Positions 1-12,715 are shown, counted from the first letter of the stretch. The stretch is DNA of 64,000 nt from Porphyra umbilicalis (GCA_002049455.2 KV918913.1:112114-176113); one strand, 5' to 3'. Translations and numbers: made by a program. Notes: generated by a model from the sequence alone, not told the origin.

Positions 1-757
1 TGTGATTGAGATGGTTATGTACCACACATACCCGGCTGCGTTTCGGGACTGGAATGGTGCACACCCGGCAGACGTGGTGGGCATCCGCATTGCGGCCGCT
101 GACCTTCAGACGCACCTGTTTGGTTTGATGTCCGAGGGTGGCGGTGAGGGTGCTGGTGATGTTCACACTGCGTACGTACAGCCTCTGCAGGATTCTCGGT
201 CCCCAGTCTGTCCTGCTATCTACAATGTCCATCTTCACCACGATTTGATTCTCGCACACCCGTGTCAAGCAATGGTCCACGTATGGGTGAGCACAGTATT
301 TTTTCTGGCTTGTTCGGGGGGGCAGTACCACCGTACTTGCTACAGAGGCAAGAATAAGGCGCCAGACACTTTTCCTGTCGTGGCACCACCACAACGGCTC
401 GGAGCCAAGTGTCAGTGACCTTTACTAGCGTCATGCGGTTGCTGGCTGTGGCGCCTATCGTCGGAAACCGGCGCAACCTGCGAATCCGGTGGAAAGCTCG
501 GAAAGCGCTCGCCTGGGACAGTCGTCGACATCTCGGTCGGGCGCACCATCGCTGGCACGAGCGCTGTCGCCAAAATCCACCACATGTGCCGCCGAGTGTA
601 CAGCAGCACGTGCGCGCATGCAGAGTGATGACGCGAGGGCCGGCTGTGGCAGCTGCCGCCCCTACCAGCAGCGCTAGACGGCACAGAGGCTGGTCTGGAA
701 CTAGCAGGACACTGAGAGGGCTCGGAGGCCTCGGAACGTGACTCGAGGCGACCAGCA
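1..757. other. No recognisable gene
   Basis: Open frames exist on both strands (2-418 on plus, 216-926 on minus), but neither translation shows a motif or family I recognise. The minus frame runs into the inverted-repeat element that starts at 758, so it is probably fortuitous. Nothing else is supported here. Confidence 0.5.
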
Positions 758-1404
758 GCGCAGTGGTGCTTATCGTGTGTTCACGCGCAAACGCGTTTTT
801 CTTGTAAAAAGCTCCGTAATATTCTTGCGGACTGGTCTGAATGCGGCCGAAGACGGCGCTTTCGCCCACAACAATTTGCGCAACGAAAGTGCGCGTCGTC
901 CGGTTTGTCAACTTGACGTCATCCAAACCATCTCGGGGCTCTGAACACGACCATAGCCTTGCCTCAGTCTGGACGCCGCTTGCCTACGCTTCACAAAAAG
1001 TTGCGACTTCAGCATCTTACGGAGGGGGCCGAGCTACAGAACGACCATGTCGCTTACGCCGTAGGCATTGACAATCTTCCCACAGTCAGGAGCCCGTGCA
1101 GCTGGCCAACAACAGCCACACATGCGGTGATGCGGTCGATATTGATTGACGATTGGATCATGAAGACCCCTAACCGTCATGGCAATTGGCTCCGTGTCGC
1201 TCTTGACAGCTGGAGAATTTCTCTGTACCAGCTTGTTGGTCAGCCTGCAAAATGTAAGCCACCAACTCTTGCGGCATCTCCCGCAGTTCTTCCACAGTTC
1301 TTCCACAAATGGACGCCCTTGCGGAGGGCCTTACGGAGGGGGCTTCGGAGCTGTTTTCAAGAAAAACGCGTTTGCGCGTGAATACAGGATAAGCACCACT
1401 GCGC
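758..1404. mobile_element. MITE-like terminal-inverted-repeat element
   Basis: Arms of about 58 bp at 758-816 and 1346-1404 are inverted copies, beginning GCGCAGTGGTGCTTATC on each side and sharing a run through ACGCGTTTTTCTTG. The enclosed 0.5 kb has no transposase-like frame. No target-site duplication was found, so the superfamily is open. It is read as a small non-autonomous DNA transposon. Confidence 0.6.
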
Positions 1405-1864
1405 AGCGTGGAAGCCGAAACGTTCTTACAGGATACACAATCGCATATGTGAAACCAGAGCGAATGGATCTCATGTTTTTCTCATCAGGGCTTACACTGA
1501 ACACCAAAAATGACGAACAACAGACAGACCAGAAGCCAACCAGCAGTGTATCATTGTGTTTTGGAAAAAAAAGCTCACATCGATGCAGCAAAGCGCTGAG
1601 AATGTATCAGTAGCTAACAAGAAGAATGGCATCGTGCTGTCCACCCCCACTCTCTGTTGAACGACCTGCATGGCGACTGCCTGACAATGACCAACACCAG
1701 AAGAAAATATTCGTCACGCGGCTCAGCCAATGCTCCTGTACCACGGCACTCAGATGCTCTGAGCAGAATCCTTCTCGTATGTTTCGAGATATGTTCAGTG
1801 CCATGAACAGCGTCTGTTGGCAGACAAACGTAAGCCCCTACGCGAGACAAATGACTCTGGGAGC

Positions 1865-2183
1865 GAGCGCTGACATAGCGTGAGAGGCCTCCATGCCTAT
1901 GTTTGACGGCAAATCAGGCTACCATGACCAGCGCCTGCCGGCGAGAAAAGCCGCTAAACAGAACCAGCGGCCGTGGGATCGAGCGCTGACATGGCTTGAG
2001 CAGCCTCCATGCCTATTTTTGAAGGCAAAACAGGCTACCATGACCAGCGCCTGCCGGCGGGAAAAGCCCCAATACAATACCAGCGGCCGTGAGATCGAGC
2101 GCTGACAACGCCTGAGCAGTCTTCATGCCTAATTTTGAAAGCAAAACAGGCTACCATGACCATCGCCTGCCGGCGGGGATCCT
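1865..2183. repeat. 116-bp tandem repeat, 2.75 copies
   Basis: Three units start at 1865, 1981 and 2097, each opening with GAGCGCTGAC and sharing CATGCCTA, AGGCTACCATGACCA and CGCCTGCCGGCG at matching offsets. The first two are exactly 116 bp and the third is truncated. The spacing is not a multiple of three and no coding frame is kept, so this is a minisatellite. Confidence 0.85.
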
Positions 2184-2499
2184 CCTGAAAGCATTGTCAA
2201 CAACTCAGGCTATCTCTATCTGCTATTACATTATAGAACAAAGTCCGCGTCCTTAGACAGCCACATGTACGTCAGCAGTTGGCTGCTTTGCTGGCATGAG
2301 CCTAAGTACCTGCAGGATTCCTTACACCACGTCCTTTCTGGGCCCGATCAAGACCATATTTTTAGACAGGACTTCATTCACTGCAGCGGCAGTTGACAAC
2401 TGTGGTGAGCAGCCGTATCAGCCATAACGAAAACGCCGAGAACGCTCGTCGGCAAACGGACAAAGAAACAGTTCAAAATGTGCAGCGATTGATGACGTC

Positions 2500-2646
2500 C
2501 ACGCCTACAGCCTTTCTCTCAAAAAACCTCGCACGCCAACTGTTGTACCACTCTGACAAATCGGCCTTCACGGGGTCGCCGAGGCCGATTTGTCAGAGTG
2601 GTGCAACAGTTGGCGTGCGAGGTTTTTGAGAGACCGGCTGTAGAAG
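2500..2646. repeat. Long near-perfect hairpin
   Basis: Arms 2515-2568 and 2581-2633 are inverted copies with one indel and two substitutions, around a 12-nt loop. The pairing continues more weakly outward (ACAGCC and ACGCC blocks) to about 2500 and 2646. It could extrude a cruciform or fold as a 50-bp RNA stem. It may be a minimal foldback element; no flanking duplication was seen. Confidence 0.85.
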
Positions 2647-3653
2647 GGCGTCGCTGTAGGACCATTGCCATGGTCGACAGGTCATGCGGTCCTTCCGGAA
2701 CAGCAACCACCTCTGCCCAGACGGAACTGGCAGTCAATCTAACAGACGTGGCGCACACATTTCAGCCACGTGCTACTATTTGCTGTGAAGCGGGTCCTTG
2801 ATCCATCGCATGGGCCAATCAGAGGCTTCCGTGAGATAGCCTCGGCTATCCGAAAAGCTATTCCGACTCGAAGTAGAAAAGCGATAGCCGCACAGCTATT
2901 CTTGCTCAGCGGAAGCCAGAACCAAGTAGGGAGCTCGATTTCCATGGCCCAAACAAAAAAAGAGCTTCTTCCTCAAAAAAGCTGTGTTACATCGGACTTC
3001 AGGTGCTTAATAGAACACGTTGTGCAACGTGGCGTGAAGATGACGATACCATCTTATTGTTAACAATAGAGACATTCGGCATGTCAAAATTGGGTCGACG
3101 GCGTGTGTTGGGGACACGTTTCACGCGTTATTAAGCCTTGGAACCACATTTCCATCCCATATATCGCTAAGAAGGCCCTTCGACCCACGTCGAAAACCGT
3201 CACCGTTCGAGGTGACCGCAGCTACGTAGCAGTCCATCAGTAGCTTACATGGCTGTTCCCGCCAATCGCTGGCATCCGTTGGCCTTCGATGCCCGGTCTT
3301 ACGGGTTGCGAAGGACCGTCGCCCAATTGCTCTTCTCGCCTACGTCCGGCGCCCTTCCCCCGCCGGGTCTCCTCGGTGCCATCGATACCCGGTCCCCCAC
3401 CACCCACCCACCTACCCACCGACGATCCTTTGTGTTTCATTTCTACCACGCTGCTTCGATCATGGCGGCCAACTCCTCATCATGCATTGGCACCGATCCC
3501 CTCGCTGACCCCAACTCCCTCTTCAATTCGACAACGCCCCCGACCGTCACCGTGTCCGCACCACCCGACGACAAGCTCAACTCGACTGCTGGCACATCTG
3601 CTGCGCGCCCGGCGTCGCCCAATGCACCGGCCCACTTGCGATCGAAAGCATAC
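2647..3653. other. No recognisable gene
   Basis: Mixed-composition DNA. The longest plus frame (from 3249) runs into the 55-bp minisatellite and changes character there. No domain, splice pattern or repeat boundary was identified. Confidence 0.45.
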
Positions 3654-3849
3654 GCACAGAGCACCGTCACCGGCGCCGTCTGCAGTACACCAGAAATCGC
3701 AGGTGTACGCACAGGGCGTCGTCACCGGCGCTGTCGGCAGTGCACCCGCGATCGCAGGCGTGCGAACAGGGCGCCGTCACCGGCGTTGTCAGCAGTCCAC
3801 CCAAAATCGCAGGCGTGGGCACACGGCGCCGTCACCGGCGCCGTCAGGA
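3654..3849. repeat. 55-bp minisatellite, about four copies
   Basis: Units begin at 3654, 3709, 3764 and 3819, each carrying CCGTCACCGGCG and ATCGCAGG at constant offsets. Because 55 is not a multiple of three, the reading frame rotates between copies. The open frames across it are therefore unlikely to be protein-coding. Confidence 0.85.
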
Positions 3850-4435
3850 GTCTCTACCCCGTCACACTGTAAGAAAATCCGCAAGGAGTGTGGCAGACTG
3901 CCGACCCACATTGGAAACATGCCGAAGCTCAGAAGGGTGGATGTGGCTTCCTTAAAAAACAAGTCGGGCGACCCACAAATCACTCACATCCGATACCCAA
4001 GTCGCAGGTGCCGAAGGTCTCTAATGCTCTAAAGCACGGCAAGCGAGGCAGTGACTCAGCTCTCGTATCCACGAAAATGGCACATTCCAGTGCTGTTGCG
4101 ATCGCAACTTGCCTTCGAGTATGATTTGGCAATGGCAGATTTCCCACCCGCACAACATAAGTTTCCTTGTGAGCGTAACGACCCAGTAACCGAGTTATTA
4201 CAGACCTTCGAAAACTGCGACGTGGTTGTCAGATGTGGGTAACTTGTGGGACGCCCTAATGGTTTTTTAAGGAGCCACATGCACAATATGGAGCTTCGGC
4301 ATGAATCAAATGTGGGTTGGCAGTCTGCCACACTCCTTGCGGATTCGCTTACAGTGTGACGCGGTAGAGACTCCTGACGCCTGCGATTTCGGGTGGACTG
4401 CCGACGGCGCCGGTGACGGCGCCCTGCGCAGTGCA
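3654..4435. mobile_element. Foldback element with subterminal tandem repeats
   Basis: The left arm (about 3790-4030) and right arm (about 4195-4420, inverted) match over roughly 220 bp with scattered substitutions, including GGAGTGTGGCAGACTGCC and ATGCCGAAGCTC in both. Outside the arms, the left side has four copies of a 55-bp repeat and the right side about one. This asymmetry is typical of foldback-type elements, whose arms contain variable repeat arrays. No transposase frame and no clear target duplication were found. Confidence 0.65.
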
Positions 4436-5499
4436 CCTCGTTGCTGGATCAACCACGAGCCTCGTTTTCCCCCAAGTCGCTCGTAAACGCTCGTTGAAGA
4501 CGGGCTCCTGCTCGCACGCTAGGAGTGTTTGCTCGTGTCCCGACAAAAACACTCGTTGGGGCGCGGACGCGACGAGATTAGGGCGTGATTAAGAGCGCGA
4601 TGAAGTCTTCTCAAGTTCATACAAGTGCGACTTGATACACTAAACGGGAGCGGTGGTCAATACCGGATCTGTTCCGAGTGGGGCAAGAAGTACGTAAAAG
4701 GACACCATCGTGCAGCCCACTAGCAGAGGACGGTTGCGCCGACTATGGGGCGGTGAGTGGGAAGAGAGCGGGCAGTTTTCGCAGCCTGACGACTCTCTAC
4801 CGGCGTTACCCGCTCTGGCCGCCGCCGCAGCCGCCACCCTTTCGCGGCCTCCTGCTCCCGCGAGGGCAAGCAAGCACCCCGATCTCGTACCAATAGAAGA
4901 AACAGGACGTGGCCTCGAAAGCGAGGGTGCAGTCCTAGCTCACTCATTTCATGCACTACCCAACCCCCCCCCCCCCCCCCGCAAGCACCCATCTCTCGTA
5001 CCAATGTCGGCGGTTCTGCCATTGCGATTCTTTGGTTACTTTCAAGCGATTTGAGGGCGACACAGTGTGGTGCCCCATCAAAACCGCGGCCTAAGACTTG
5101 AAATGGCCGGTCGGGGATCTGGCGACACAATTACTCGGCTCGGATGGCATGTCCAACGGCTAAGACAACGAGAATCAAGCTCACACGGCCAAGTCTCAGG
5201 CTTGTGTATCACTGTTATGATGCAATTTCACGAATTCAGGAGGGGCCTCGCCCCTGGTGCACTCAGGCGAGATCACTGTCAGCGCGGAATGGTGAGGACA
5301 TCAGCGACCGGCCTCGACGTCCGAGGTTGAGTGTTTCTGCCCTGCGGCAATGTGTTTTGAGACGATCTTCATTGGATAAGAGCCATGTCCGCATTTTTCT
5401 GCTCGTGTAGCCGTGTGTTTCCAGCAATATGAATGGTTGGCGGTGGCCACTTCTCCCATAAATGCCCCCAGAGCAGGTGGGGGGGCGGGAGAGACCCCA
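4436..5499. other. No recognisable gene; 17-nt poly-C tract
   Basis: Non-repetitive DNA with a run of 17 cytosines at 4964-4980. Short direct repeats flank that tract (CAAGCACC...CTCGTACCAAT near 4870 and 4983). Nothing here resembles a gene family I know. Confidence 0.45.
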
Positions 5500-6905
5500 A
5501 CCGCCACTACCGATGCCGCAAAGGGCACCCCTGGCGGCCGGCGCCAAACCCCCGCCCCCGCCGCCTGCGCGTTGGCCTCAACTCTGGTCGCGGCCTGTGT
5601 GGTGGCGGTGGTGATGGCAGTGTCCATGGCTTCGGAGGATACGGCGGCGGCTTGGGGACAGGGGGCGGGCGGGGAGGCGGGGCGGCGGTGGGGGTGGCCG
5701 CTGTGGGTCGCGGCCGAGGCGGCGGATACGGCGGCGTCCGCTGGCGTCGCCAAAGAGTGGCGGCGGTGTCGGAGGCCGCCGGCGGGACGGCAGCTGCGGC
5801 GGACAGGCGGCGGCGGGGCGGCAAAGGTGGCGGCGGCAGGGCGCACCGGTGGCGGCCGCGGTTAAGCCGGCCCGCCGGGGCGGTCGGTCGCGCCGGCGCC
5901 TGGCGGCGGGACGTCGGCGGCGGGCGGCGGCGAGCGGCGGCGGTTCGGCGGCGACGTGTGGCGGCGGAGTGACGGCGCGGTCCGCGGCCTTCTGCGGTGA
6001 GGCTGCAAGCAGCGGCGGCGGCAAGGAGCGGGATCGCGTCGGCGGCCTCCCGCCGCGGCGGCGCCGGGGGGGGCATTCGTGCGAGGGGGGTGCGCGGTGT
6101 CGGCGGCGGCGGCGGCAAGCCGCGGCGGTGTTGTGCGTTGCGGCGGCGTCGGCCGCAACCGCCTCGCGTCGCCGTTGACGCCAACAATGCACAAGGCGGG
6201 GGCCGCGGCAAGGGGCGGCAGCGATGCGGCGGTCGCCGGCCGCGGCTGCCGTGTTGTCGGCGCGGGGGGGGGGGCGGACGTGCGGGGGGGGTGCGCGGTG
6301 TCGGCGGCGGCGGCGGCAAGCCGCGGCGGTGTCAGGCGTTGCGGCGGCGTCGGCCGCCGCCGCCACACGTCGCCGCCGCCGCCGCCAATGCACAAGGCGG
6401 CGGCGGCGGCAAGGGGCGGCGGCGATGCGGCGGTCGGCGGCCGCGGCTGCCGCGTTGTCGGTGCGGGGGGGGGTGCGGACGTGCTCGCGGGGTGCGCAGT
6501 GTCGGTGGCAGCGGCGGCAAGCCGCGGTGGCGGGCGGCGACTGCGACGCGGCATCGGCGGTGGTCTTGGCGGCCAAGGAGGTGGGCGCAGCTGCGGAAGG
6601 GGGTGGTGTTGCCGGCGCCACGTCGATCTTGGGTGGGGGGCGGGCGTCAGCGGCAGCAAGGGGCGGCGCCGCGGCGGCTGTCGCGGTTTTCGCGCCCGCC
6701 GGCGACAGGCCCCCCACGCTGGGCGGCGCCGCGGCAGCCAACGGGGGCAGCGACTCGGCGGCGACGACTCGGCGACGGTGCCTCGGCGCGGCCCGCCGCC
6801 GTCGGGCGACGGCGGGGCGACGGCGGCGGTGGCCGGCCGCAAGGTGGCGGGCTGCACCGGCGGGGGGGCGGAGGCGAGGGGCGCCGCCCCAAGACGTCCC
6901 CCTGA
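5500..6905. repeat. Hyper-GC low-complexity block
   Basis: Almost pure G/C triplet-like sequence (GGC, GCG, CGG runs). Because stop codons need A or T, several frames on both strands stay open here for hundreds of codons (for example 5997-6905 plus, 5862-6941 minus). All their translations are Ala/Gly/Arg or Pro/Arg/Ala low complexity. I regard them as composition artefacts and do not call a gene. Confidence 0.7.
6091..6535. repeat. 201-bp tandem repeat inside the GC block
   Basis: Units start at 6091, 6292 and 6493 with TGCGCGGTGTCGGCGG-like openings; the third is partial. The period is 201 bp, exactly 67 codons, so an open frame keeps phase through all copies on either strand. Long G-runs (8-10 nt) mark each junction. 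Confidence 0.8.
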
Positions 6906-7198
6906 TATGGCCGGTCGCGTGTGAGTCATTGATTGGCACAAAATTGGATCAACAAATCTGCATCCGCCAAATAGTACTGAAACATATGACCAAGATCAGT
7001 GGTAAATAATTTGCGCAGATTATGCCAGAAACCGGCACGGCCGGATGCTTATCCGCCGCTGAGGTGCTCCCGTGGTGCTACCGTCTGCGACACATTTAGC
7101 CTCCCTGCACGACTCTCTGGCGACACTTTGTCGTATTGTGTCGCCAATGTGTCACCCATGAGGAACCAATGAGTCCTCCTGGGGCACGACCGCCGACT

Positions 7199-8415
7199 AT
7201 GGCAGTCGCCCGCGGCCTTGCCATCGTCAAGCCCGACGAACCCTTCTTAGTCAAGTTATGCAACTTTGGCAAGGACTAAGGCATTGTTCGCAAGAACTCA
7301 ACATTGGGGTTTGCAGAGCCCTACCAAGGGCCGATGTTTTCCGCCGTCTTGGATGACAACAATCCAAAGGATAGAACCGATACTTCATCGGACGACGCGA
7401 GTCATAACCCGCTCGAGGACCTCGACCTCAGTGAGGCTCCCGAGTATCCGCACCAGCGTATTCGAGATATTCTCAAGACAGATTCGTCTATGTGGGATGG
7501 AACCCTTGGCGTCATCCGTGCTACGGAGCACGCCATCGTCACTCCTCCAGACGCTCTGCCCGTACGGGCTCAAACCTACCGGACCGGGCCGTTCAAACGG
7601 CAGAACATCTCTGATCAGATCAACAAGATGTTGAAGCTCAACGTCATTGCCCCTAGCCATAGTACTTGGGCGAGACCTGTGGTAATTGTACCAAAGAAGA
7701 ACGGCAAAGCCCGATTCTGTATCGACTATCGTCGGTTAAACAACATCACAAATAAGGATGCTTATCCCTTGCCTCGAGTGGGGGACTGCCTTGACTCCTT
7801 GGGAGATGCCCAGGTGTTTACGTCTCTCGACTGCACCGCGGGGTACTGAAAAGTGCCCTTACGCAAGGAAGACCAAGATAAGACGGCCTTCACAACGCAT
7901 TGTGGTATATACCACTGGTTATCAATGACTTTCGGCTTGACGAACGCGCCTGCTACACTTCAGCGTGCGTTGGATATTATCCTCTCGGGCTTGAAGTGGC
8001 AGATATGCCTTGTCTGCTTAGACGACGTCATCATCTTCTCCGCGAACACGGAACAACACTTCAAAGACGTTGACACGGTTCTGCACCGTCTCCCCGAAGC
8101 CGGGGTTACCCTGAACTTGGAAAAGTGCACATGGTTCTCCGACGAAGTCGAATACCTCGGACACATTGTCCGCCCAGGGCAACTGCTTGTGCATAACAAG
8201 AACGTTGATTCTCTGAAAGCACGCCAAGTTCCCAAGGACAAAGACCCAGCTGAAAAGCTTCTTGGGCATGTGCAACGTCTATCGACGTTCTGTCAAGGAC
8301 TTTGCCAAACGAGCGAAGCCCCTGAACGCCCTGACTAGGGCCGAGATCCCACCGGATCTACCACCGCCGACGGACGTGGCCATCGCCACGTTCGAAGACC
8401 AGCCGCTTGATGGCG
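7199..8415 (+). pseudogene. Degenerate Ty3/gypsy pol fragment (linker and reverse transcriptase)
   Basis: The frame encodes the protease-RT linker followed by most of a Ty3/gypsy reverse transcriptase: the VPKKNGKARFCIDYRRLN region, TSLDCTAGY, TFGLTNAPATLQRALD and a palm motif at 8015-8026 that reads CLDD rather than YLDD. It is broken by TAA at 7277-7279, TGA at 7847-7849 (where the family has Trp in GYWQ) and a frameshift near 8265, after which similarity continues to about 8415. There is no LTR, gag, RNase H or integrase nearby. It is a dead relic, distinct in sequence from both complete elements in this window. Confidence 0.92.
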
Positions 8416-10076
8416 AGGTGGTGTGGCCGGGGTCGCGAGCGGCTCGTTCCCCTCACCAACAGTACCCCCCTCATTGAGAGATGAAAAAAAAGCATGTCAC
8501 CGAGCGAGTTCGCTCAAGCTTGTGGTCGTGGGCTCGTTCCCATCAGCGACTAACCTAGCCGTAGTTTGCACAGTACCCTCATGGCGCCGCCCTGGGCCGC
8601 TCCACGTGCCCGTGCGGCCATTGACAGCGGAGGCGGTGCCTCATTCCGCTCGCTCTCAGCGCCGCGTGCGGGCAGCATTGCGCACCTCGCGACCCGAAAT
8701 CCAGGCCAGGACGGTTCTCCTGCAGCGATAGGGCGATTTTCCAGGGCGACTGATGAAAACGGATGCGCAGACCGTCTACACAATGCCGTTCTGCTACGAC
8801 GACTGTGCAAGCTGACGACAACGAAGACCTCGTTTGCCGGCAGCGCAGTCATCCTGTCAGCCGTACTTCGACTCCAGTAACACACTCAATAGTACTGCGT
8901 ATACTGCATGTCGTCATGTACAATGTCATGAAACAAACAAGTACAACACCGATATGTTGTGGCCCCCACCTGTCCTACTAACTGGAATACTAGGTCTTCG
9001 TAGAAAATCGACTAGTGCGTCTAATGAAAAGAAACTACAACACAAAGACAATCCTCGAATAACTTTGAACAAATGATGCGGAGCATACACTGGCAGAGCG
9101 ATGAGCTCCCCGTTGCGCTGGTAAAAGTTGAAGGACAATACGGAAATCATGTAGACGTTCTCTTCCCCTACTCCAAGTTGTCACAAAAAAGCTTCCGCCT
9201 GCCCACGCGCGCACGCAGACTTCGGAAGACTTTCGTTTTGTTCCTTGCCCCAATTGGCCGAAAAGACCCCTCGACAGGGGTTTTTACAGTATGTGGCCGG
9301 AAGTGGAGTAGCCCCCCTTCTTTTCTTCACCGCCGCAATCAAAGTCGAAACCATGTGTGTGCATGGTACGAGGGCCTCCAGAACTGGCTCTGACCAATTT
9401 CTGATACAAGACACGTAATGATCCGATCTGGCATCTCATGGAAATGCACTTTCTTACGGCCGGCTACGACCATCACGTACCCCCCACCACCACCGCCCAT
9501 GTTGACCAACGGCCACACATGTCGTCCAGACTTCCCCGCAGCACCGATGACACGCATTTTGTTGCCTTGCCACGTCGAGTTCCGCCTGTAGCGCCATCAT
9601 CGGGCCATTTATTTCACAAAAAGGCGTTGAAGACAACGGTGGGATGCAAGGAAAAAGGTCTGTCTCTCAAGCCTATTGTCGTAGCCGCCTGAACAGGCGT
9701 CACAAAAAAGCTGATTAAGTAGGCTCCAGGATGCGTTCATGCGGAGCGTCAATGCTCGTTCCATTGCCGAGTTCTGTGCGCGCCAATATGAGTCGCGCTC
9801 ATGCGCCTTAATGCGTGGAATCGACCTTTAGTCACCTAGTCGTGTGTGCTCGTCATGCCGGGAGAATCCCCCACCCACTCTGAGCACCAGCGTTTTCCGT
9901 CTCTCTCCTCATACAACCCCCTCCTCGTCCCCCCCCGTTGCCGATCGTCCCCGCATTCTTGTTGCCCGGCTCCCTTTGTGACTCTGGTCACGTATGGTTA
10001 CGGCTGAGCTGGTTGTAGTGGTGGGGGTTGCGGGGGTAGAGGTGGGGGAGGGGTGGGGACGGAGAGCTGCGGCGGG
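8416..10076. other. No recognisable gene
   Basis: Mixed-composition sequence with short open frames on both strands and no motif, splice pattern or repeat boundary I can support. It ends in pyrimidine- and purine-rich tracts near 9880-10076. Confidence 0.5.
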
Positions 10077-10654
10077 GGGCCAACTAGGGTTGCCCAACTG
10101 GTTTTTCGTAATTGGTTAAAACTGGTTTACATTGGGTAAAAGTCGGACATCGCTTGCAAACTAGTTTCGGATGCAAAATATTGGTTAAACTGGTTGTTTT
10201 TTAAATACGGAACAGTTGCGGTCACGTGACCGGAATGGTCCCAGTTCGTTGGTGTTAAGTGTGTGACGAGTCCCAACTTGATGACGCGTGCACGACCAGA
10301 TCCGACGACTCGTGTCTTCGTCTCTCACACCGGCCCCGTCGCCGACGCTTCCCGTGCTGCGAGCCCACCATGGCTCCACCAGTAGCCCTGCCGCCCGCGG
10401 CTGCCTCAGAACCTGCTACTTCACCGATCACAGCCACACCAACGCCGCCACCTTGGGCTCCAACCCCGTCAGATGGCGACGACGGTTCGACCGGTGGCCT
10501 TCCCCTGGCACCCCGTGCATCCTGGCAGGTACTAGAGGGGTCTGTTTGGGGACCCGTGCCGCAACAAAGCAAGGGTGGCCACCATACCGCCCCGGACCAC
10601 TGAAAACAGACTCCTGTGACCACATCGTACAGCAGTCTTGTATCCACACCGCAC

Positions 10655-10840
10655 AGCAGTCGTGAAACCACACCATACACAAGTCGTATAACCACACCGC
10701 ACCCACACCGCACACGAGTCGTATAATCACATCGCACACGAGTCGTATGATCACACCGCGCACGAGTCGTGTAACGACACCGCACCTAAGTCGTACATCC
10801 ACACCGCACACAAGTCGGGCAACCACACCCCACACGACCG
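10655..10840. repeat. Roughly 24-bp minisatellite in the hAT element
   Basis: Imperfect tandem units built on CCACACCGCACACAAGTCGTA, seven to eight copies. Open frames across it on the minus strand are repeats of the same peptide and are not regarded as genes. Confidence 0.75.
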
Positions 10841-12329
10841 CACAGGAAAAGGACCGCCACGCACGCATCACGCCGCCGTGCGTGAAGAGTGAAGGTGCAT
10901 GTACCTAGCAGCCTCGCGTAGATCTAGGAAAGAAAAGAAACAAGGAGGACCAATGCGCATGCCGAGAACACATCATGCACACAGAAGCAAAAGAGAAGGG
11001 AACGCCGCGCAGAGGAGACAGATGCTCGTGTCAGACGCGCTGCACACAGACAGCATCACATGTACTGGCAGCTCGAGCGACGTCCACATATCACCTACAA
11101 ACGTATCACCCACAGACACACACGAGCACAATTCCATGTATCATACCATGCAGCTGGACGTGATGATGAGGGATGATGCCACAACCCTATGCGGTGCAGT
11201 AGACGGATGCCTACAACAAGTCAAAGACCAGCGTGGGTACAGCACATGGCACCAATGACCAACCGACGACAGAGCGTTCGGCGGGGGCGTGAGGAGGGAG
11301 GTAGACTTCCAACGGGCTCGTTAGGCGTGGCACCGAGAGCAACAGAGACAACGGAACAGGATAGGGTGGGGGGGGGGACGAGTGTGGCGCTTGGGTCGGC
11401 GTGACCTGGGAGAGTGGATTGCGCATCGTCAGAAACCTGGTGCCCTCAGACGAAACCCAAACGGCCTCGGACGAACCTGAACGACACTGAGTCGTTCGGC
11501 TTTCGTTCGAGTGTTCGTCCGGCGAACGAACGCCGGACGTTCCCGGGTTCTCGTCCGGAAAAATCACAATCCGCCCACAGCGTTCTGTCAGCGAGGTGCC
11601 TGTTCAGGCCTCTGTGAGAGCCTTCAATACAGCCGGCCCGGCTCGAAGCCGATTTCTATGACAGTCCCTGATCGAGACAGCGACAAACGTGGCCAATCAG
11701 AGTCCCTCTAGCGGCAAGGCCACCAAGTCCCTGAGACAAGTCAAGCTTCGAGTGCCTGTGCAGCTCCAAGTCCGAATGATAAGGCGTTCCTGGAGCTTCA
11801 TGAGAGCGTCCTGCCATCGACGGCAGACAAACCATAGTAAGTATCGGTGACGATTTTCGGTGTTTGATTTTTCAAACATAGGGCACCCGACAGTTCCTGT
11901 CGTACGGCCCTGCCGAGGGCAAGGAGAGGGGTGCAGGTCTGGAGTGGAAGCTACAGTACAGGAGAGGGGTGAGCTCTACGAGAGAAACTGACACACCTCA
12001 CAGAGCAGTCCTTGCCTTGGCTGACTTCTTCATGTCGGTCATCCTCCCCTGGTCGACACTCACGCACTCTGGTTACCGTGCTGCCGCGTGAGCCTTCCTG
12101 CATCTGGGACGGCAGCAGTAGACGAGAGGACGGTATCGTGGAGGCACACGTTTTACGACGGGGGAGAGCGGCGATGGCTACGAATGTTGACAGCGGTGAA
12201 CGCGGAGGAGGACAGCGGCGTCGGTGGGGGGGGGTGCAGCGGTGAGCGGGGGATGGGGGGTCGGAACGGACGAGGTCTGGACGTGAGCAAGAAGGGGCAG
12301 GTGGGGAGAAGTGCGTTACGTTGAGGGGT

Positions 12330-12715
12330 GGGGAGGGAGGGGCAAGGCGAGGCGGGGCAAGGCCGGGCGGGGCAAGGCGGGGTGGGGAAAGGCGGGGTGG
12401 GGCAAGGCGGGGCGGCGAAGCGCGGGGAGGGGTAAGGCGGGCAGGGGTAAGGTGGGGAGGGGCAAAGCGGGGAGGGGCAAGGCGGGGAGAGGCGAGGCCG
12501 GGAGGGGCAAGGCGGGGAGGAGCAAGGCGGGGAGGGGCAATGCGGAGAGGGACTATGCGGGGAGGGAGAAGGTGGTGAGGGAGAAGGTGGTGTGGGAGAA
12601 GGTGGTGTGGGAGAAGGTGGTGAGGGGGAAGGTGGTGAGGGGGAAGGTGGTGAGGGGGACGGTGGTGAGGGGGAAGGTGGTGAGGGGGAAGGTGTTGAGG
12701 GGGAAGGTGGTGAGG
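12330..12715. repeat. Purine-rich minisatellite in the hAT element
   Basis: The first part is GGGGCAAGGCGGGGAG-type units, the second GGGAGAAGGTGGTGA-type units, all purine-rich on the plus strand. Such strand asymmetry can form triplex or quadruplex structures. The open frames here have no gene-like composition. Confidence 0.8.

Noticed and set aside
3249-3872. A 207-codon ORF near the foldback element
   Set aside because: Its second half is a 55-bp repeat that rotates through all three frames, so the translation is not conserved between units.
5507-6941. Long open frames on both strands in the hyper-GC block
   Set aside because: Several overlap and all are low-complexity Arg/Pro/Ala/Gly. 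Lack of A and T removes stop codons by chance.
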